Assembly (NCBI GenBank): GCA_015178975.1
Contig: WHVD01000200.1
Coordinates: 1 to 64,000 of the forward strand
DNA: 64,000 nt
Source: Hysterangium stoloniferum
Taxonomy: Eukaryota; Basidiomycota; Agaricomycetes; Hysterangiales; Hysterangiaceae
Direction of reading: 5' to 3'
Shown one piece after another: positions 46,236 to 57,765 of the stretch. Numbering within the stretch: position 1 is the first letter of the stretch; every line of letters starts with the position of its first letter. The notes beneath the pieces were generated by a model. That model worked only from the letters and a program-made list of their open reading frames with translations. It made no database searches and was not told the origin of the DNA. A program made the translations under genes and the position numbers.

Positions 46236-46984
46236 ATGTCTACTTCCAACGAGACGACTCTGGGGAATCACGATTCGGCAACGGCTGGGATCGACCTTGA
46301 AGACATTGAGGAGAGATGTGTTCAGGGAGAAGCTTCGAAAACGATGGGGTTGTAACGAACCCGGCCATGATTTATGTTATCGGACCCCGGATGGTAGGCA
46401 ACACATACAGCTGTCTGCAAACCATATAGAGATTTGGGTTGACGAGTGGGTGAGTAAAGTATAATGCTATTTCCATGTGATATGTGTCACATGCTACGTA
46501 TTCAGTGTCAAGGAGAAACGGGCTACCATGACCCACCGAATGTTGTTAAGATATCCACCAACACGACATCCAATCTCAGCCCCTATTGCAGTCATGCCGA
46601 TGACTGGGGAATGATCTTGCGGAGGGACAATGTCAAGTATTGACATTGGCCCCGGGTATTACTGTGGAGTCGGCTTGGAAAGGGTTGGGATGAAAGTCCT
46701 TCACAGTGCTAAGACAGCTTCGCTGATCGCAAAGCTAACAACATACCAGGAAATCCCCCGTTTGTTACAAGACGATGGTGCCTTTGGCAAGTTTTTACAC
46801 AAGCATCTTACACTGCCAAGACTGGGAAGACTAGTTCAAGATAGTGCTGATTTAGTGAGGTAGGGATAGAGGCTATGCATAATCTGTAAGAGTCGAGTCG
46901 TCCTGTCCATTTAAGGAAGTTTAATTAGTTAACTAAATATTATAATGAACTAAAATAATTACAGTAATAAAAAATTTATATCGG

Positions 46985-49900
46985 TTATTGGTTAGAACAA
47001 AGATTGGGAGGACAGGTGGCAGATGGAAACACAGGCTCAGAATTCATGTACAGTCTAGATTGTTGGAGGTAAGATAAATGAACATTATAAGAAGATGGAG
47101 GTGGCTCCAGTTCAGGAGGGAGTGATGTGTAGAAGGGCTCAGTGGATGTGGGATGATAAGACGAAGAGGGTAAGGATAGAGATGGGAAAGGGAAATTTTC
47201 CTTTTCGGTCGATATTGCTGGTGTAGGAAAGCCTCTCCCAGAAGCTTTGAGATTAATCTTCTTACCACCGGACACTTGTTTCTTCTCAGTTCGTAATTGA
47301 TTCATGTTCTCTATAGCTATCTTCTTTTCTTCTAATGCTGCTGCCAATTTGATTTCGATATTTGTGACCTCCTTGCATATGCGATCAGCTGTGTCCACTC
47401 GTTCAATATGTAGAGAAGTCCGATGATTATTTGAGATGAACTGGTGTGTGAGTGTGTTTTGATGGTTCGTCAAGATGCAGTTTTCCGATGCCAATTGAAG
47501 TTCCCGTGAAATCTGTTTATCATATTCAAATGCACTGTAGTAATGAGATTAGATATCTGTGATAATTATGAATCATTCATGTAACTCACCTGTCAATTGC
47601 CTCTGCAAGTGGGATGTGGACACCTGTGGCACGATTTGTTGCTTGATGTGACTGTTCATTAAGATTTGTGTTGGTTGGTCCAAGATCCCAGTCAGCTGAT
47701 GGAACTTTTGAAAAATGGTGGCACAGTGCAGGGATGTACAATGGATATGCAAGCTTGTTCCACCACCAGTCTGCAGAACCAAAATAAGTAATAATGGTGT
47801 AAGTGCTTTAGAAAAAGTAAATACCTCAGACTTTCGGTTGTTCATGCCCCAAGCACCAAGCTGTAAATTCATCCATCTTCTCCTGTGTCATGATATATTG
47901 AAAGTGAGCAATGCGGTTGTAATCTTCATGTGAACAAACTGCCTTTAGAGGCCCAACCCCTCTAGAAAGCCAATTAGACCAAAGTCACAAGAAAAGTAAA
48001 GACATACCATTGGCAATGTATGTTGCAAATGCGACTACAATACTGAACTATAATTTGTGGATCCTTTGTCGCAATCCTGCTGACCAAGGGATCATTTTGA
48101 GTTAACAAGAAGTCACCAAGGCCTTGGATTTGTGGAGCAGAACCGTCCACCATGAAGATAGCATGTTTGCCTTCCTTGTGAAGGGCTTTGAATTTGATAT
48201 TTTTGTTAGTGACATGCTCAATGGCCTTGAACCATTCTGTCCAAATTAAACGGTAGGCCTGTCGAGTTTCACGATTTCAGTAGATGCATCCTATTGCTAC
48301 ACCTGAGTAACCATGAAGTTCAATACAAATAAGGATTAAAGAATAAGTGGACTCACGGCAGCACAAATATGGATGCCATATCACAATCTCCCACTCATTG
48401 AATGCTCCAAATACGTGCTTGTATGTAGTATCATGCTGAGTAGAGGTGACATTGTGGACAAGCTCGGCAAGATCAGGGAGTATTGTTACAACAACGTCAA
48501 TCTGATCATTACCATTATTACATAATTCACTATGCATGGATTGGATGTATCACTCCTGCACAGGCTGTTTCAACTCAATATTTTCATACATGTGCTTTAC
48601 ACCTGGTATATTAAATGTCAGAACAAGATGAGAATGAATTAAAAAAACTCATACCTGCTATATCCTTTCCCTTGGGATATTGCTTTTGTTTCATCCCACT
48701 GAGAATGCGCTGTTTGACTCAGTGTTGTGTGAGACTGCTGGTGGCCTTGCTGTCAGTGGCCTTTTGTGATGCAAGCAGAGCTTTTGTGGTCAGAGCTACA
48801 GCATTAATAATGATAATACTCAATAAAAAGGCAAGTGAATGGAAAGAACCACTGACCTCGATCAATCTGTCCCACTGTTGAACCAAGAAGCCCAACTGTC
48901 TCAATTGCCTCCACATAGAGTTCAGTTGCCTCAAATGTTAGTTTTTACAATGCATAAGGGGGATGATTGTGGGGGAGTCCAGGTGTGGTTATGACGACAG
49001 CTTTTTGAATGGAATGATCAATTGGGGTATATATTATAATCTGAGCAGGGCACTGATGCCAGGTGATGAGGCCATTAAGTAATTTGCCATTTTCAAAATG
49101 TACGTGGGCTAGATAATAAATTAACAATATATGTGTATATGTATAATAATGAACTGAGACTTATGGCATTTCTCCTGTTTCAAGCCAACAGTTGGTGGGA
49201 CAGTATAATAGCATGGACCTGTGTACTTTTCAGTATCCCGAGATGTGGAACCCTGGGTAGTAAAAATATCATTTAATGTGGACTGGGAGACATGGAGTGG
49301 GATTGAGAAAAAAATGTGGGCATGTTTATCTTCGGCAGGTTGCCTTGCTGAGCATCCAATGAATTGATCCTTGCCAAATGCCGTCATCTAAAGAACAGCA
49401 CTGTTGAAATGTATAAATAAAAAAGAATCTTAAACTTACATGTTCAAAAGTCTGGATGATTGGCTGGCCCTTATATTTTTCATCATTGAATTTACATGTT
49501 CGAAATGCAACACTATTATAAAAACTTAAACAAATCTCATTAAAGCTAATGAAGTGAATATAAAGATAATAAGGACTTACACTGCAGCCACACCAATAAC
49601 CGAATCTGCTTCAGCTGCATTATTGGCCATCTGTGCATTGTAAATCTCCTCAAAGGTCTTGAAACCATCACTATAGTGCTCATACTTGAAGAATAAGGAT
49701 GAATCCACATGTGAGCACATAAAATGGCCACGGCAAACATGAATAGCTCGTTGAGTTTTGATCTTGCCAAGAGGGAAGATGACAGGGCCAGCATCTTTGG
49801 TTCCACCACTTCCATCACCCCAACCATCAACGCACTTACATATAAATAATAATAATAAGATATTAAAATCAAGAATGAGAATGAACATACCTTGTTCTTA

Positions 49901-50660
49901 ATAATAGCTGCCATGGAGAGTGGATTACCATTGGAATCAATAATTTGAAGGCACTGTTGGTCAGATCAAGAATATATCCTATGGATTCACCTTCCATAGG
50001 AATTGGCCAGGTCATAGGAATTTCTGTCAGTTCAACCAGCTGCTTGACCCATTGTTGGTGTGTGACCTGTATCCAGCCAGCATCAGTCATCGCTTAATGT
50101 TTGGAATACCGGGCATGCTTTTTGGCTGGTGTGCCAGTAGATTTATCTAATGAATATTAGCAAAAATGGAGCTGACTGAGAAAATATAAAGCTTACTTAG
50201 GGTCACCCAGGTGATTGGAGGAGGATATTCAGAAGATCTAGATACTCTCTGCAGTCGTTTATCTCATGAAAATTAGCAAAGAACATCCGGAGGGAATATG
50301 AAGCTTACTGGCTATCACCACTGAATGCTCAGAAGATGTTGATGATCCCCGCTGTCGTTTATACTGTCTCAATGGAAGTGCACTTGCAGATGTTGAAGAC
50401 TCGATGATCTGTGGAGTACACAGTGTGGGAACCTGGAGCCATTCAACTACAAAATGCTGGAAATTTTCAGCATTCACGCAATTTATAGCATTCTTGATGG
50501 AAAGAAAGTCGCCAGATGCTTCAATGATACCAGTAGTGAAGTACTGGTCCACACTCCAAGGTGTAAATATTTATACACTCACTTTTGTCCGATACACTCT
50601 GATAATGTCATCTCCTGCCACTTTGAGAAGGCTTGACAGGTTGATTGAGCTGGAAGACAT
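46985..50660 (-). CDS. MULE transposase, multi-exon, probably with one nonsense codon
   Basis: Start MSSSSINLSS at 50660; recognisable exons include YFTTGIIEASGDFLS (about 50550), MTDAGWIQVTHQQW (50090), KDAGPVIFPLGKIKTQRAIH with CRGHFMCSH (49800-49700), HVHFENGKLLNGLI (49110), TTKALLASQKATDSK (48810), DTTYKHVFGAFNEWEIVIW (about 48450, first catalytic Asp context), FMVDGSAPQIQGLGDFLL (about 48165-48100, second Asp context), and a C-terminal coiled coil with a Pro/Ser-rich tail ending at 46985. AT-rich introns of about 50 bp separate them. A TGA at 48279-48277 within IY-stop-NRETRQAY looks like a mutated CGA. The pattern fits a basidiomycete MULE family I know only by motif. The third catalytic residue was not identified. 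Confidence 0.65.
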
Positions 50661-50837
50661 CAGTTGAGAATGGAAGCAGGAAGCAGGGTGTGTGACGTGT
50701 CCTGACTGTGATATTGACACGTTGTAATTTGTTTATTTGTATTTTTACTCATGGGGGTTAACAGATCATGTGGGGGTTATCCCAGGTTATTGATGTGGGT
50801 GAATGTGGGTGGTGTGGGTGGTCACGTGCATGTACAT

Positions 50838-50908
50838 TTTTTTTTTAATACATTTATATACCGCATCGCATAATGAAGATACATAGCGGTTGGGGAGAGA
50901 ACTACCCT
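50838..50908 (-). mobile_element. 71-bp LINE tail nested in the MULE
   Basis: A T-run followed by AATACATTTATATACC and the 3' end also found at 8070-8140, flanked by the 16-bp repeat TCACGTGCATGTACAT (50822-50837, 50909-50924). Extreme 5' truncation, minus orientation. Confidence 0.85.
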
Positions 50909-52117
50909 TCACGTGCATGTACATGACTCGACTCTTACAGATTATGTATATACTCGTAGGGATACCTCAATCATTGAATACACTGGAAATGCTTACATCT
51001 GAGTCGTAGACCTATATATCCGTCTCAAATTCGGAGAAGAGCGACGGAAGTTTTAAAGAGTTTCCCGATATTTTCACACATACGGGGGAGCAGAAAAGGT
51101 CACACTACCCAGCTTATGACATTCTTGGCTTCGGCCTTCTTTTTCTCCCCCGGCGTTTATTGGTTAAATAGAGCCGCGTCACCAACGACGCTTACGTCAT
51201 CACTATACACCGTTTTAGTCCAGTCACCGCTGCATACCAACTTGGATGAGGTTGCATCAACAGTTATCATACACATCGCCCGTTATTTCTCAGAATCTCA
51301 CTGTGTCTCAGGATTTGATCCGCCCTTACCCCTTTCAAGCCTTATGTATATCGTGGAAGCGATCTGTCACATGCACGGCGTTCAGAGAGGTTGCATTGAA
51401 TTCTGGTTACAACCGTGCGTCGTGCCATCACACCATTTCATCCTTCCCACCCAAACCATAACAGAGAATATCAGACACAACCACTTAGATTTTATGAATA
51501 TCCGATACAGCTTCTCGTGTGTTGCATGCACCAAGATGCATGGTTTCGAGATATCGCTGGAGCTGTATTGAGGGTTTTATTGGACGACATAAACATGCAT
51601 ATAGCGTCATTGACATTTCATCTTGATTGGTACACGTCGAACTCACTGGATCGGAGTATTGGCTCCTTGGAAATCTTCTTCGACGACAGCACGCTTCTCA
51701 CCGATCACATCAACCAGCTGAATGTGGTTTCTTCGTTAATTGGGCCCATCATACGGTACGTTCACTATATTTTATCTTCCAGCACCGTCTTACATCCACC
51801 CATGAAACTATCCTACCAGTCCCATTCTGACTCACACGAGTCCTAATCGGGATCTCCTTGGGTATGGTGAGCGAATAATCGCATTGACTCTGAAGCTGAT
51901 AGTTGGATCTTCCGAGCCTGAATCTGCGTTGACCACAGTGCGCAGCCTCGATACCATCCCCATTCTCGTTTCTCTTCTTCCACATTGTGACATTATGCGC
52001 GGCACGACCAACGACAAATTCTTCAATTACTCGGTTAAAGATTTAGATTTCACCGCGCGTTCCTTCCTTTGCGTGGTCGCCACACCTTCTACTTATGTGT
52101 CAGTACGGTCTAATTAG

Positions 52118-52655
52118 ACCCCCCTATCAGTGTTGAAGGCACATGGTTGCCCTGACAAAGCTTTTACACCATTGATTAAACACACTTTAATCATTTCTCT
52201 TCGACGATGCCGACACATCTAAACCAAACAAGGATTGCAGATGTTATAAATCTAATATGATTTGAATCTGTGTAAAAACTTTATAGTCACTTTTCATTAT
52301 CGCCGCGAGCTCCTCAGTTGTCCCCATAAATGTGTTGAATACATTTGCACTAGCCATGATTAGGCTAACATCCGCATTACGAACGACACTTGTGTAAAGT
52401 AAGATATCACTGGAGGGCCGAAAAAGGTCTCCCCCATCCCCAATTCGATACATGTCTCGTTCAGGCTTGCCTCGGGCGAATTCGTTAAACTAATTACTAT
52501 TGCTCTTCCATTGAAAACTCGACAATAAAGCTGCCATAGGCCGAGAAAATATAAGAGCGCATACAGTTACCTTTCACGGCCACCGTGAGCTCTGCATGTT
52601 GCACGCGTTGATGCCATACCTACATTGAATACACTTGAGGCCACCGCCCGCGGCT
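52118..52655 (-). pseudogene. Gene 2 of unit G, decayed
   Basis: 52453-52244 reads MYRIGDGGDLFRPSSDILLY then MASANVFNTFMGTTEELAAI, as in other gene 2 copies. Similarity stops at about 52660 where Plavaka sequence starts. Confidence 0.45.
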
Positions 52656-52659
52656 AGAG

Positions 52660-54000
52660 TGACAGTTGTTGAAACCTTTCCCTTGTGAAGCCAGATATGC
52701 AAGGGGAGAAAACAGTGGGGAAGGTCTGGATTATGTAGCAGTGCATTCTAAAGAAGAGAAATGAGCTTGATCTCCAAACCAAATTTTAATACTGAATTTA
52801 CCTGAATATCCCACCAGCTCTTTCCTGAATCAATATCAACATACAACTGAGTGACTATATCACCATCATGCTGGTATTTTTTGACTGGATGCCAGATCAG
52901 GTGCTTGGCAATGTTGCATCTGTGACAAGGCTAAGGATCCACTGCCATGGGTCACGATGATAGAAATCAAAAGTGTATTCCTTGCCATCATACATCTCTG
53001 AAATGCTGGATTTTTTAAACTGAGAGAAACATGAACAACAGGGCTACAATAAGAGAAGGATTAGGAATAATGGACCTACTTCAGGAACCCAGTTTCCTCC
53101 AGCTTCCAAGCCAGCTTTGTAGTCATCAAGTCTAGAAAATGTGACCTTTCCATGCTCTGGATCAACCCAAGACCCAGTAACTCCCTTCAACATTCTTTTT
53201 GTGAACTCAGCAGAGAGCCCAGCATCAACATTAAGTTGTGCAAACTCAAAGTCAGCTCGAGATCGGAATCGGGCCCAAGGCTGCCCCATTTGATGTCAGC
53301 GTACATGCAGTAAAGCTTCACCAGTGGAAGGTGAGGGGATGTTGTCATCACGGTAAATAAAATCATCAGGAAGACCTGAGTGGGGATGATGCACAACCCT
53401 GATGTATGGTCCTGAGGATGTAGGCTGCTCTATGCTGTTAGAATGGTAGGGTTCATGTATGGAAGGTGATTCAGATCCAAAGTCATTCAATTCTTCAGAT
53501 TCAAATGACATAGCACTACTAAAGGCAGCTGGAACTGTGTGAATGTGATTCTATAAAAGAAATAAGTGAAACAGCATACAAGGCTCAGAGTGCAAGGATG
53601 GTTCTGAAACAAGCACACCTGGGTCCTGTCTAACTTCAGTAGCTGGCAGATAATAAAATAGATATCACTTAACACTTACCAAGTACCAAGTAGGAAATTC
53701 CTGCTTACCTTGATGTGATTGTGATTTAAATTTCTCAGCAGCAGTAAAATCTTCCATTTTTCACTTGCAGCTGCAGACATGATTTGAAAATCCTTTGGTG
53801 TTCTTATTGGAGCTGCAGTAGCTGCACCAAAATGATCTTGCATCAATGGAGTGTGAGTTATGATTCGGAGGATCTTCCATCAGGAGTGTTGTGTAATGGA
53901 ATTACATTGAGGTGATAGTATTGCTGTTCTAAAACACAGAAAGTATTGAATCTGAAGTTTCAGACTTAAACCAAGCTTAGAGACTGTAGATGGTCAAGGA
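52660..54000 (-). mobile_element. Plavaka-type (CACTA-like) transposase fragment
   Basis: Minus-strand exons read: SGPYIRVVHHPHSGLPDDFI (53430 on), QPWARFRSRADFEFAQLNVD (53286 on), TFSRLDDYKAGLEAGGNW, and about 52980-52860 TFDFYHRDPWQWILSLVTDA. This order (proline-rich lead, PWA.F..RADFEFAE, later RDPW.WI) is the N-terminal part of Plavaka transposases of agaricomycetes. The catalytic part is missing, and no terminal repeats or 3-bp duplication were identified. A relic. Confidence 0.7.
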
Positions 54001-54580
54001 TGATAGCAGAGAACAACACACAGAGGGTAGTGTGACATTGGGCACAGGGTTTCAGTAATACTAGTAATTGCCTTTTAATTATTTGTCAAAGTTTACAGCT
54101 CTATTATAAACATTGTCTTCAGAAATTATGTCTTGATGATAGAGTGGGAATATTGAAAGCTAATTGGACATTGATACATAGATGTGATCCTGATGACACA
54201 ATATGCTGCCACCCACACACCACCATCAACCAACTGGCACTTGCCTCCCTGTTACCCTGATCACCATCTTCAATGTAGTTAATGCATTTCCATGCATGCC
54301 AGCCTCCAGCAGGGCAGACAAAATTTGGGCCTGGTGGAAGGTAAAGGATGTGTTGTTTATTAACTTTCACTAACTACATTTGTAGATTGAGCATGGATAG
54401 AGTCTTTCTCTCCTGCTTTGTACTCTTTGATGAAAGCTCCAGACTAGCCATTTCAAACCTGACATGTAAAAAAGTATGAATTTGATGGTAGACATATACA
54501 AAAACTACTAACCTTTTTAAAGGGAATACGTGAACAAGAATATCTGCAAGGTTTTAAACTCCATCAATAAGGGCCTACCA
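54001..54580. other. Unassigned sequence next to the Plavaka relic
   Basis: Possibly non-coding part of the same element; a minus-strand 83-codon frame (54370-54119) has no recognisable motif. Confidence 0.3.
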
Positions 54581-54603
54581 CAATGTTCTTGACAGCGGTG
54601 ATG

Positions 54604-54729
54604 ATGACAATGATGGAGGTAACGATGACAATGATGGAGGTAATGATGACAATGATGGAGGTAATGATGACAATGATGGAGGTAACGATGACAATGATGG
54701 AGGTAACGATGACAATGATGGTGGTGATG
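54604..54729 (+). repeat. 21-bp minisatellite, six units
   Basis: Unit GATGACAATGATGGAGGTAAC, six nearly perfect copies. In one plus frame it encodes an Asp-Asp-Asn-Asp-Gly-Gly-Asn repeat followed by DDDKDDTEYERLRAAVMSS and a stop at about 54802. May be part of an acidic protein exon. Confidence 0.75.
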
Positions 54730-54899
54730 ATGACAAAGATGACACAGAATATGAACGATTGAGAGCGGCGGTGATGTCTTCAGCAGTATCGATTCACATC
54801 TAGGTTACCCACCCCCCTCTCACAAGACAGTGTAAGCAGCAGCAGTGGAGGTCAGAATGATAAAGAACATCCACTCCTTACAATGCCAATCTCGCCTAT

Positions 54900-55925
54900 G
54901 GCAGGTCACAGTCCAAATGAGCCCCTGCTAGCATTGACTGGGCTATTCTGGTGACAATGGTTTTCGTCAGCAGGATGAGGTATGATGGTACGATGCACTG
55001 TTATAACAAGAATACAAGTAGTCTATGATCGCAGTGACTTCTTCGACACACTGCTGACGCACGTGGTAGATGGCTTTCATGAAATGCGCAAGCCTGCCAA
55101 TGAGTAAAGTATCTTGACGATCAAATACTGATACATTTTGGGCGATTTATATGATAAATGTCGATGCAACATCATCAAAGTCGGTGTGTAGTGGTGGGTT
55201 GGTGGCACTAGTATAAAATAATAATCTCATCGCAATTGATTGACACCAGGGAACCATACGAAGGCAAACCCAAAGATGTCAGGAGCTTGGTAGTGTGATC
55301 TCTCCGCTGTATATAGAGTGAACGCCACCAGAACAGGGATAAAATAATTGATGCTCCCTCCGGAATTTCGTGAGTCTATGAAGATGTGAGTATTTCGAGT
55401 GTATTCAATGATTGACACTGAGGGATCCCTACCTCATTCAATCAATGCTCTGTTGAATTAGTCTGCCAAGTCTTGCCAGAGTGTAATTCTGGGTCAGGAA
55501 CACGTCAAGCCAGGATGCTGTGAGACCATTCCCCAGTCCGCGGTATGACTGAGATACCGGGTGAGGGAGGATGTGGTGTTCGTGGACTCCTTAGCATCCC
55601 AACCATAGTCGGGGGGTCATGGTAATTTGTCTAATAATAGCTTAGACAATTGTGGCCCCATGATATAGTACTTAAGGGTGTTATTGAGCGTCAGGGTTGA
55701 AAGTAAAATGGCTTTTCTCTTATTCGAGAAGTGGCATTACCTTGAATAATATAAATGCAGTCCAGAGCTATACTGATCTGCTGCCGCTTCCAAGTTGTCG
55801 TTGTTAACCTGAAACGTTTCTTGCGAGAGTGCGGGTTGGCTGTTCAATTTTATCGAAACCTTCAACGAGGAGAAACCCAGGGCAAGTGATGGTCTAGTCG
55901 TATTAATGGTAAGCAATGCAGTGTT
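54900..55925 (-). pseudogene. Subfamily II paralogue fragments
   Basis: Minus strand, from 55650: counterparts of gene 1 exon 2 end and exon 3 (NFDDVAST-like at about 55175-55100, here in normal orientation, unlike 33815-33950). 55925-55660 is the upstream-module sequence (SLALGFSSLKV near 55890). No intact frame. Confidence 0.5.
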
Positions 55926-56398
55926 CAACACATGGATTGGACTTGTCAACACCATCAGTTGGTTGGCCACCTTCAGTAAGTATTTCAGGCTAAGACGAGT
56001 CAAAACCAAGTACCACATGAGTGGAACACACTTACTGGAACATTTACCTTGGGTAATCTGCATTTTACCTCTGAACTGAACTTATCAACTTCTCCTGGTG
56101 TCAGGTAGAAACCATTGATATGCTGGCGTCCATCAGGCCGCTCAAGTGATTCAATAGAGACGACTTTGCCTGTGCTATCCTTTTCATGCAGAGATTTTGG
56201 GATATGCTTGAGAGAATTATTCCTATCAAATGTGGCTTGGATGGAGTACTTGAGTGGTGGTTCATCTTCAAGAACATATGTACATGGTGGACATGCATTC
56301 CGAAGCTGCCCATTGTCCTGATGCCCCAATTGATTTTGAATATCACATGATATGCGTGTCTGGATTTCAACATACACATCATGACTTGCAGAGAGTTA
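55926..56398 (-). mobile_element. KDZ-type transposase fragment
   Basis: The 125-codon frame 56377-56000 contains a CPPCTYVLEDEPPLKYSIQ stretch followed by FDRNNSLKHI, the arrangement I associate with Kyakuja-Dileera-Zisupton transposases (CPxC, LEDEP, DGNNSLKR). Only about 120 residues remain, wedged into family sequence. Termini not seen. Confidence 0.6.
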
Positions 56399-56399
56399 T

Positions 56400-56605
56400 G
56401 CACACATAGAAGGAGGAAAGGAAACCTTAAGGAGAGACACAAGAATGGTGATGCAATCAAGGCTATGCACTGTGGTACACGTGGATTTGGACTCGGAAGA
56501 TCCAGCTATCAGGTTCAGAGTCAACTCGATGATACTTTCGCCAGATGCCAGGAGGTGCCAGCTCGGAATCGTATGCATCAGAATCAGACTGGTACAACAG
56601 CTAAA
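56400..56605 (-). pseudogene. Gene 1 exon 5 fragment
   Basis: 56578-56396 reads IELTLNLIAGSSESKSTCTT then VHSLDCITILVSLL, the start of gene 1 exon 5, cut off by the KDZ piece on one side and by the AT-rich island exactly near the intron 4 acceptor on the other. Confidence 0.55.
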
Positions 56606-57765
56606 TGATCAAAAAAAACATAATAAAAGATACAATGGTAGAGGATTTATCATAAAGAAGGAAAAAGGTTGTATTATTCTAGATTTAGATAATGTAGGTA
56701 TAATTGACTTAGAAGGATATAGACTTAATATTAATGGTAGTCCTAGAGCTTTATCCACTATTTATAAGTATAGGAATGATTTTATTGATGTAGAGGAAAT
56801 TTATTGTGGGTATAACTTTATTATAGATAAAGGAAAGAAACAAAAAAATGAAAATAATACATCTTCAGATACTAAGGTAGAAGATATTATAGATGATGAC
56901 ATAAAGCCAAAATCAAGTTTCAATTGGAGTTCCAATTGGATTCCAAAGAATAAAGAAAAGAAATAAATAAATACTATAGAAAATAAGGATGAAAATAAGG
57001 ATGAAAATAAGGATGAAAATAAGGATGAAAATAAGGATGAAGATAAGGATGAAAATAATGATACTAATACAGATGAAGATTGTCAGGGTACTGAATATTT
57101 TACCCTTTTATTTTATTTTAATATTTTAGTAATGTGAGGGTACCACAATTTCTGTGCTATGCATGAATGATGCTATGCTATGCATGAATGATGCTATGCT
57201 ATGCATGAATGATGCTATGCTATGCATGACTGATACTGTGATATCATGCTATACTCTCAATAGTATAAAAACTTTACATGTACAGTAGTTAGCCTCAGTT
57301 TCAATCTCTTAGGAATCCCACTAAAACAAGTGTGATCTCCCCTGTCATTGAGCTATCTCCTCTTCACTTCATCTTTCTATATTCTATCTTGTGTTTGGTA
57401 GCCTTGTTAGTGTTGCTCTAACAAAGATAATGATACTAATACAGATGAAGATAATGATACTAATACAGACGAAGATAATGATATTACTATAGATGAAGAT
57501 AATGATACTAATACAGATGAAGATAATGATATTACTATAGATGAAGATGGTGATGTTATTATAAATGAAGATGGTGATGAGATTATTATTACAACTGAGG
57601 GTCATATTATTTTGACAGATAAAGATAATCACACTATTAAAGATGAGGATGGCTATATTATGGATGTAGATGATAATCTAGAACATTCAATATTAAAATA
57701 TAGAAAGAGAGCTGAAAAAGCAAGAGAAAAGAGAGGTAAAGGTGATGGATCTGGAGTGTTGTATA
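56606..57765 (+). pseudogene. AT-rich island coding an acidic repeat protein of unknown origin
   Basis: One continuous frame, apart from TAA at 56964-56966 and the solo LTR, starts QQLNDQKKHNKRYNGRGFII, continues IILDLDNVGIIDLEGYRLNI and YRNDFIDVEEIYCGYNFIID, then a KDEN repeat (12-bp unit, 56990-57050), a Thr/Asn-Asp-Glu repeat (DNDTNTDE), and ends with a Lys/Arg-rich helix (LKYRKRAEKAREKRGKGDG). Codons are AT-ending and AGA, ATA and TTA dominate, unlike neighbouring genes. Composition suggests a foreign, organellar or plasmid source, but I recognise no homologue. Removing the LTR and one 5-bp repeat restores the reading frame. Confidence 0.5.
57081..57423 (+). mobile_element. Solo LTR, family zeta (343 bp)
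   Basis: TGTCAGGGTACTG...TTGCTCTAACA, flanked by AAGAT (57076-57080, 57424-57428). Contains about four 21-bp tandem copies of ATGCATGAATGATGCTATGCT (57154-57233) and a TATAAAAAC at about 57264. Confidence 0.85.

Larger units (their letters stand above)
46869..50955 (-). mobile_element. Mutator-like element (MULE), near complete, 4087 bp
   Basis: Terminal inverted repeats of 31 bp (46869-46899 and 50955-50925) match at 28 positions and begin GAG; their cores contain CATAATCTGTAAGAGTCGAG. The flanking duplication is 9 bp, GTAGGGATA (46860-46868, 50956-50964), typical of MULEs. The duplicated sequence is the splice donor of gene 1 intron 2. It encodes a minus-strand multi-exon transposase and carries a nested LINE fragment at its 5' end. 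Confidence 0.85.
46236..52117 (+). pseudogene. Gene 1 copy G, split by a MULE in intron 2
   Basis: Exon 1 46236-46449 lacks about 70 bp between GAGGA repeats and is frameshifted; exon 2 46506-46859 lacks 5 bases near 46624; intron 2 contains the MULE; exons 3-5 are 51010-51414, 51465-51755 and 51820-52117 and are fully open with good splice sites. Thus the 3' half looks functional, the 5' half dead. A frame opening upstream at 46180 (MRHKNKAPPS) enters the downstream exon 1 frame and restores FREKLRKRWGCNEPGHDLCY. Confidence 0.75.

Noticed and set aside
48615..48881. Plus-strand 88-codon ORF in the MULE
   Set aside because: Antisense to transposase exons that carry the family motifs.
46869..50955. 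hAT assignment for the element in copy G
   Set aside because: An 8-bp duplication is possible, but then the terminal repeats align only with a one-base offset. With 9 bp they align without gaps, and the transposase motifs fit a MULE.
57154..57233. CRISPR-like array
   Set aside because: The 21-bp units are directly adjacent with no spacers, and lie in a fungal LTR.
57384..57632. Minus-strand ORF of repeated Ile/Phe codons
   Set aside because: Reverse reading of the acidic repeat; low complexity only.
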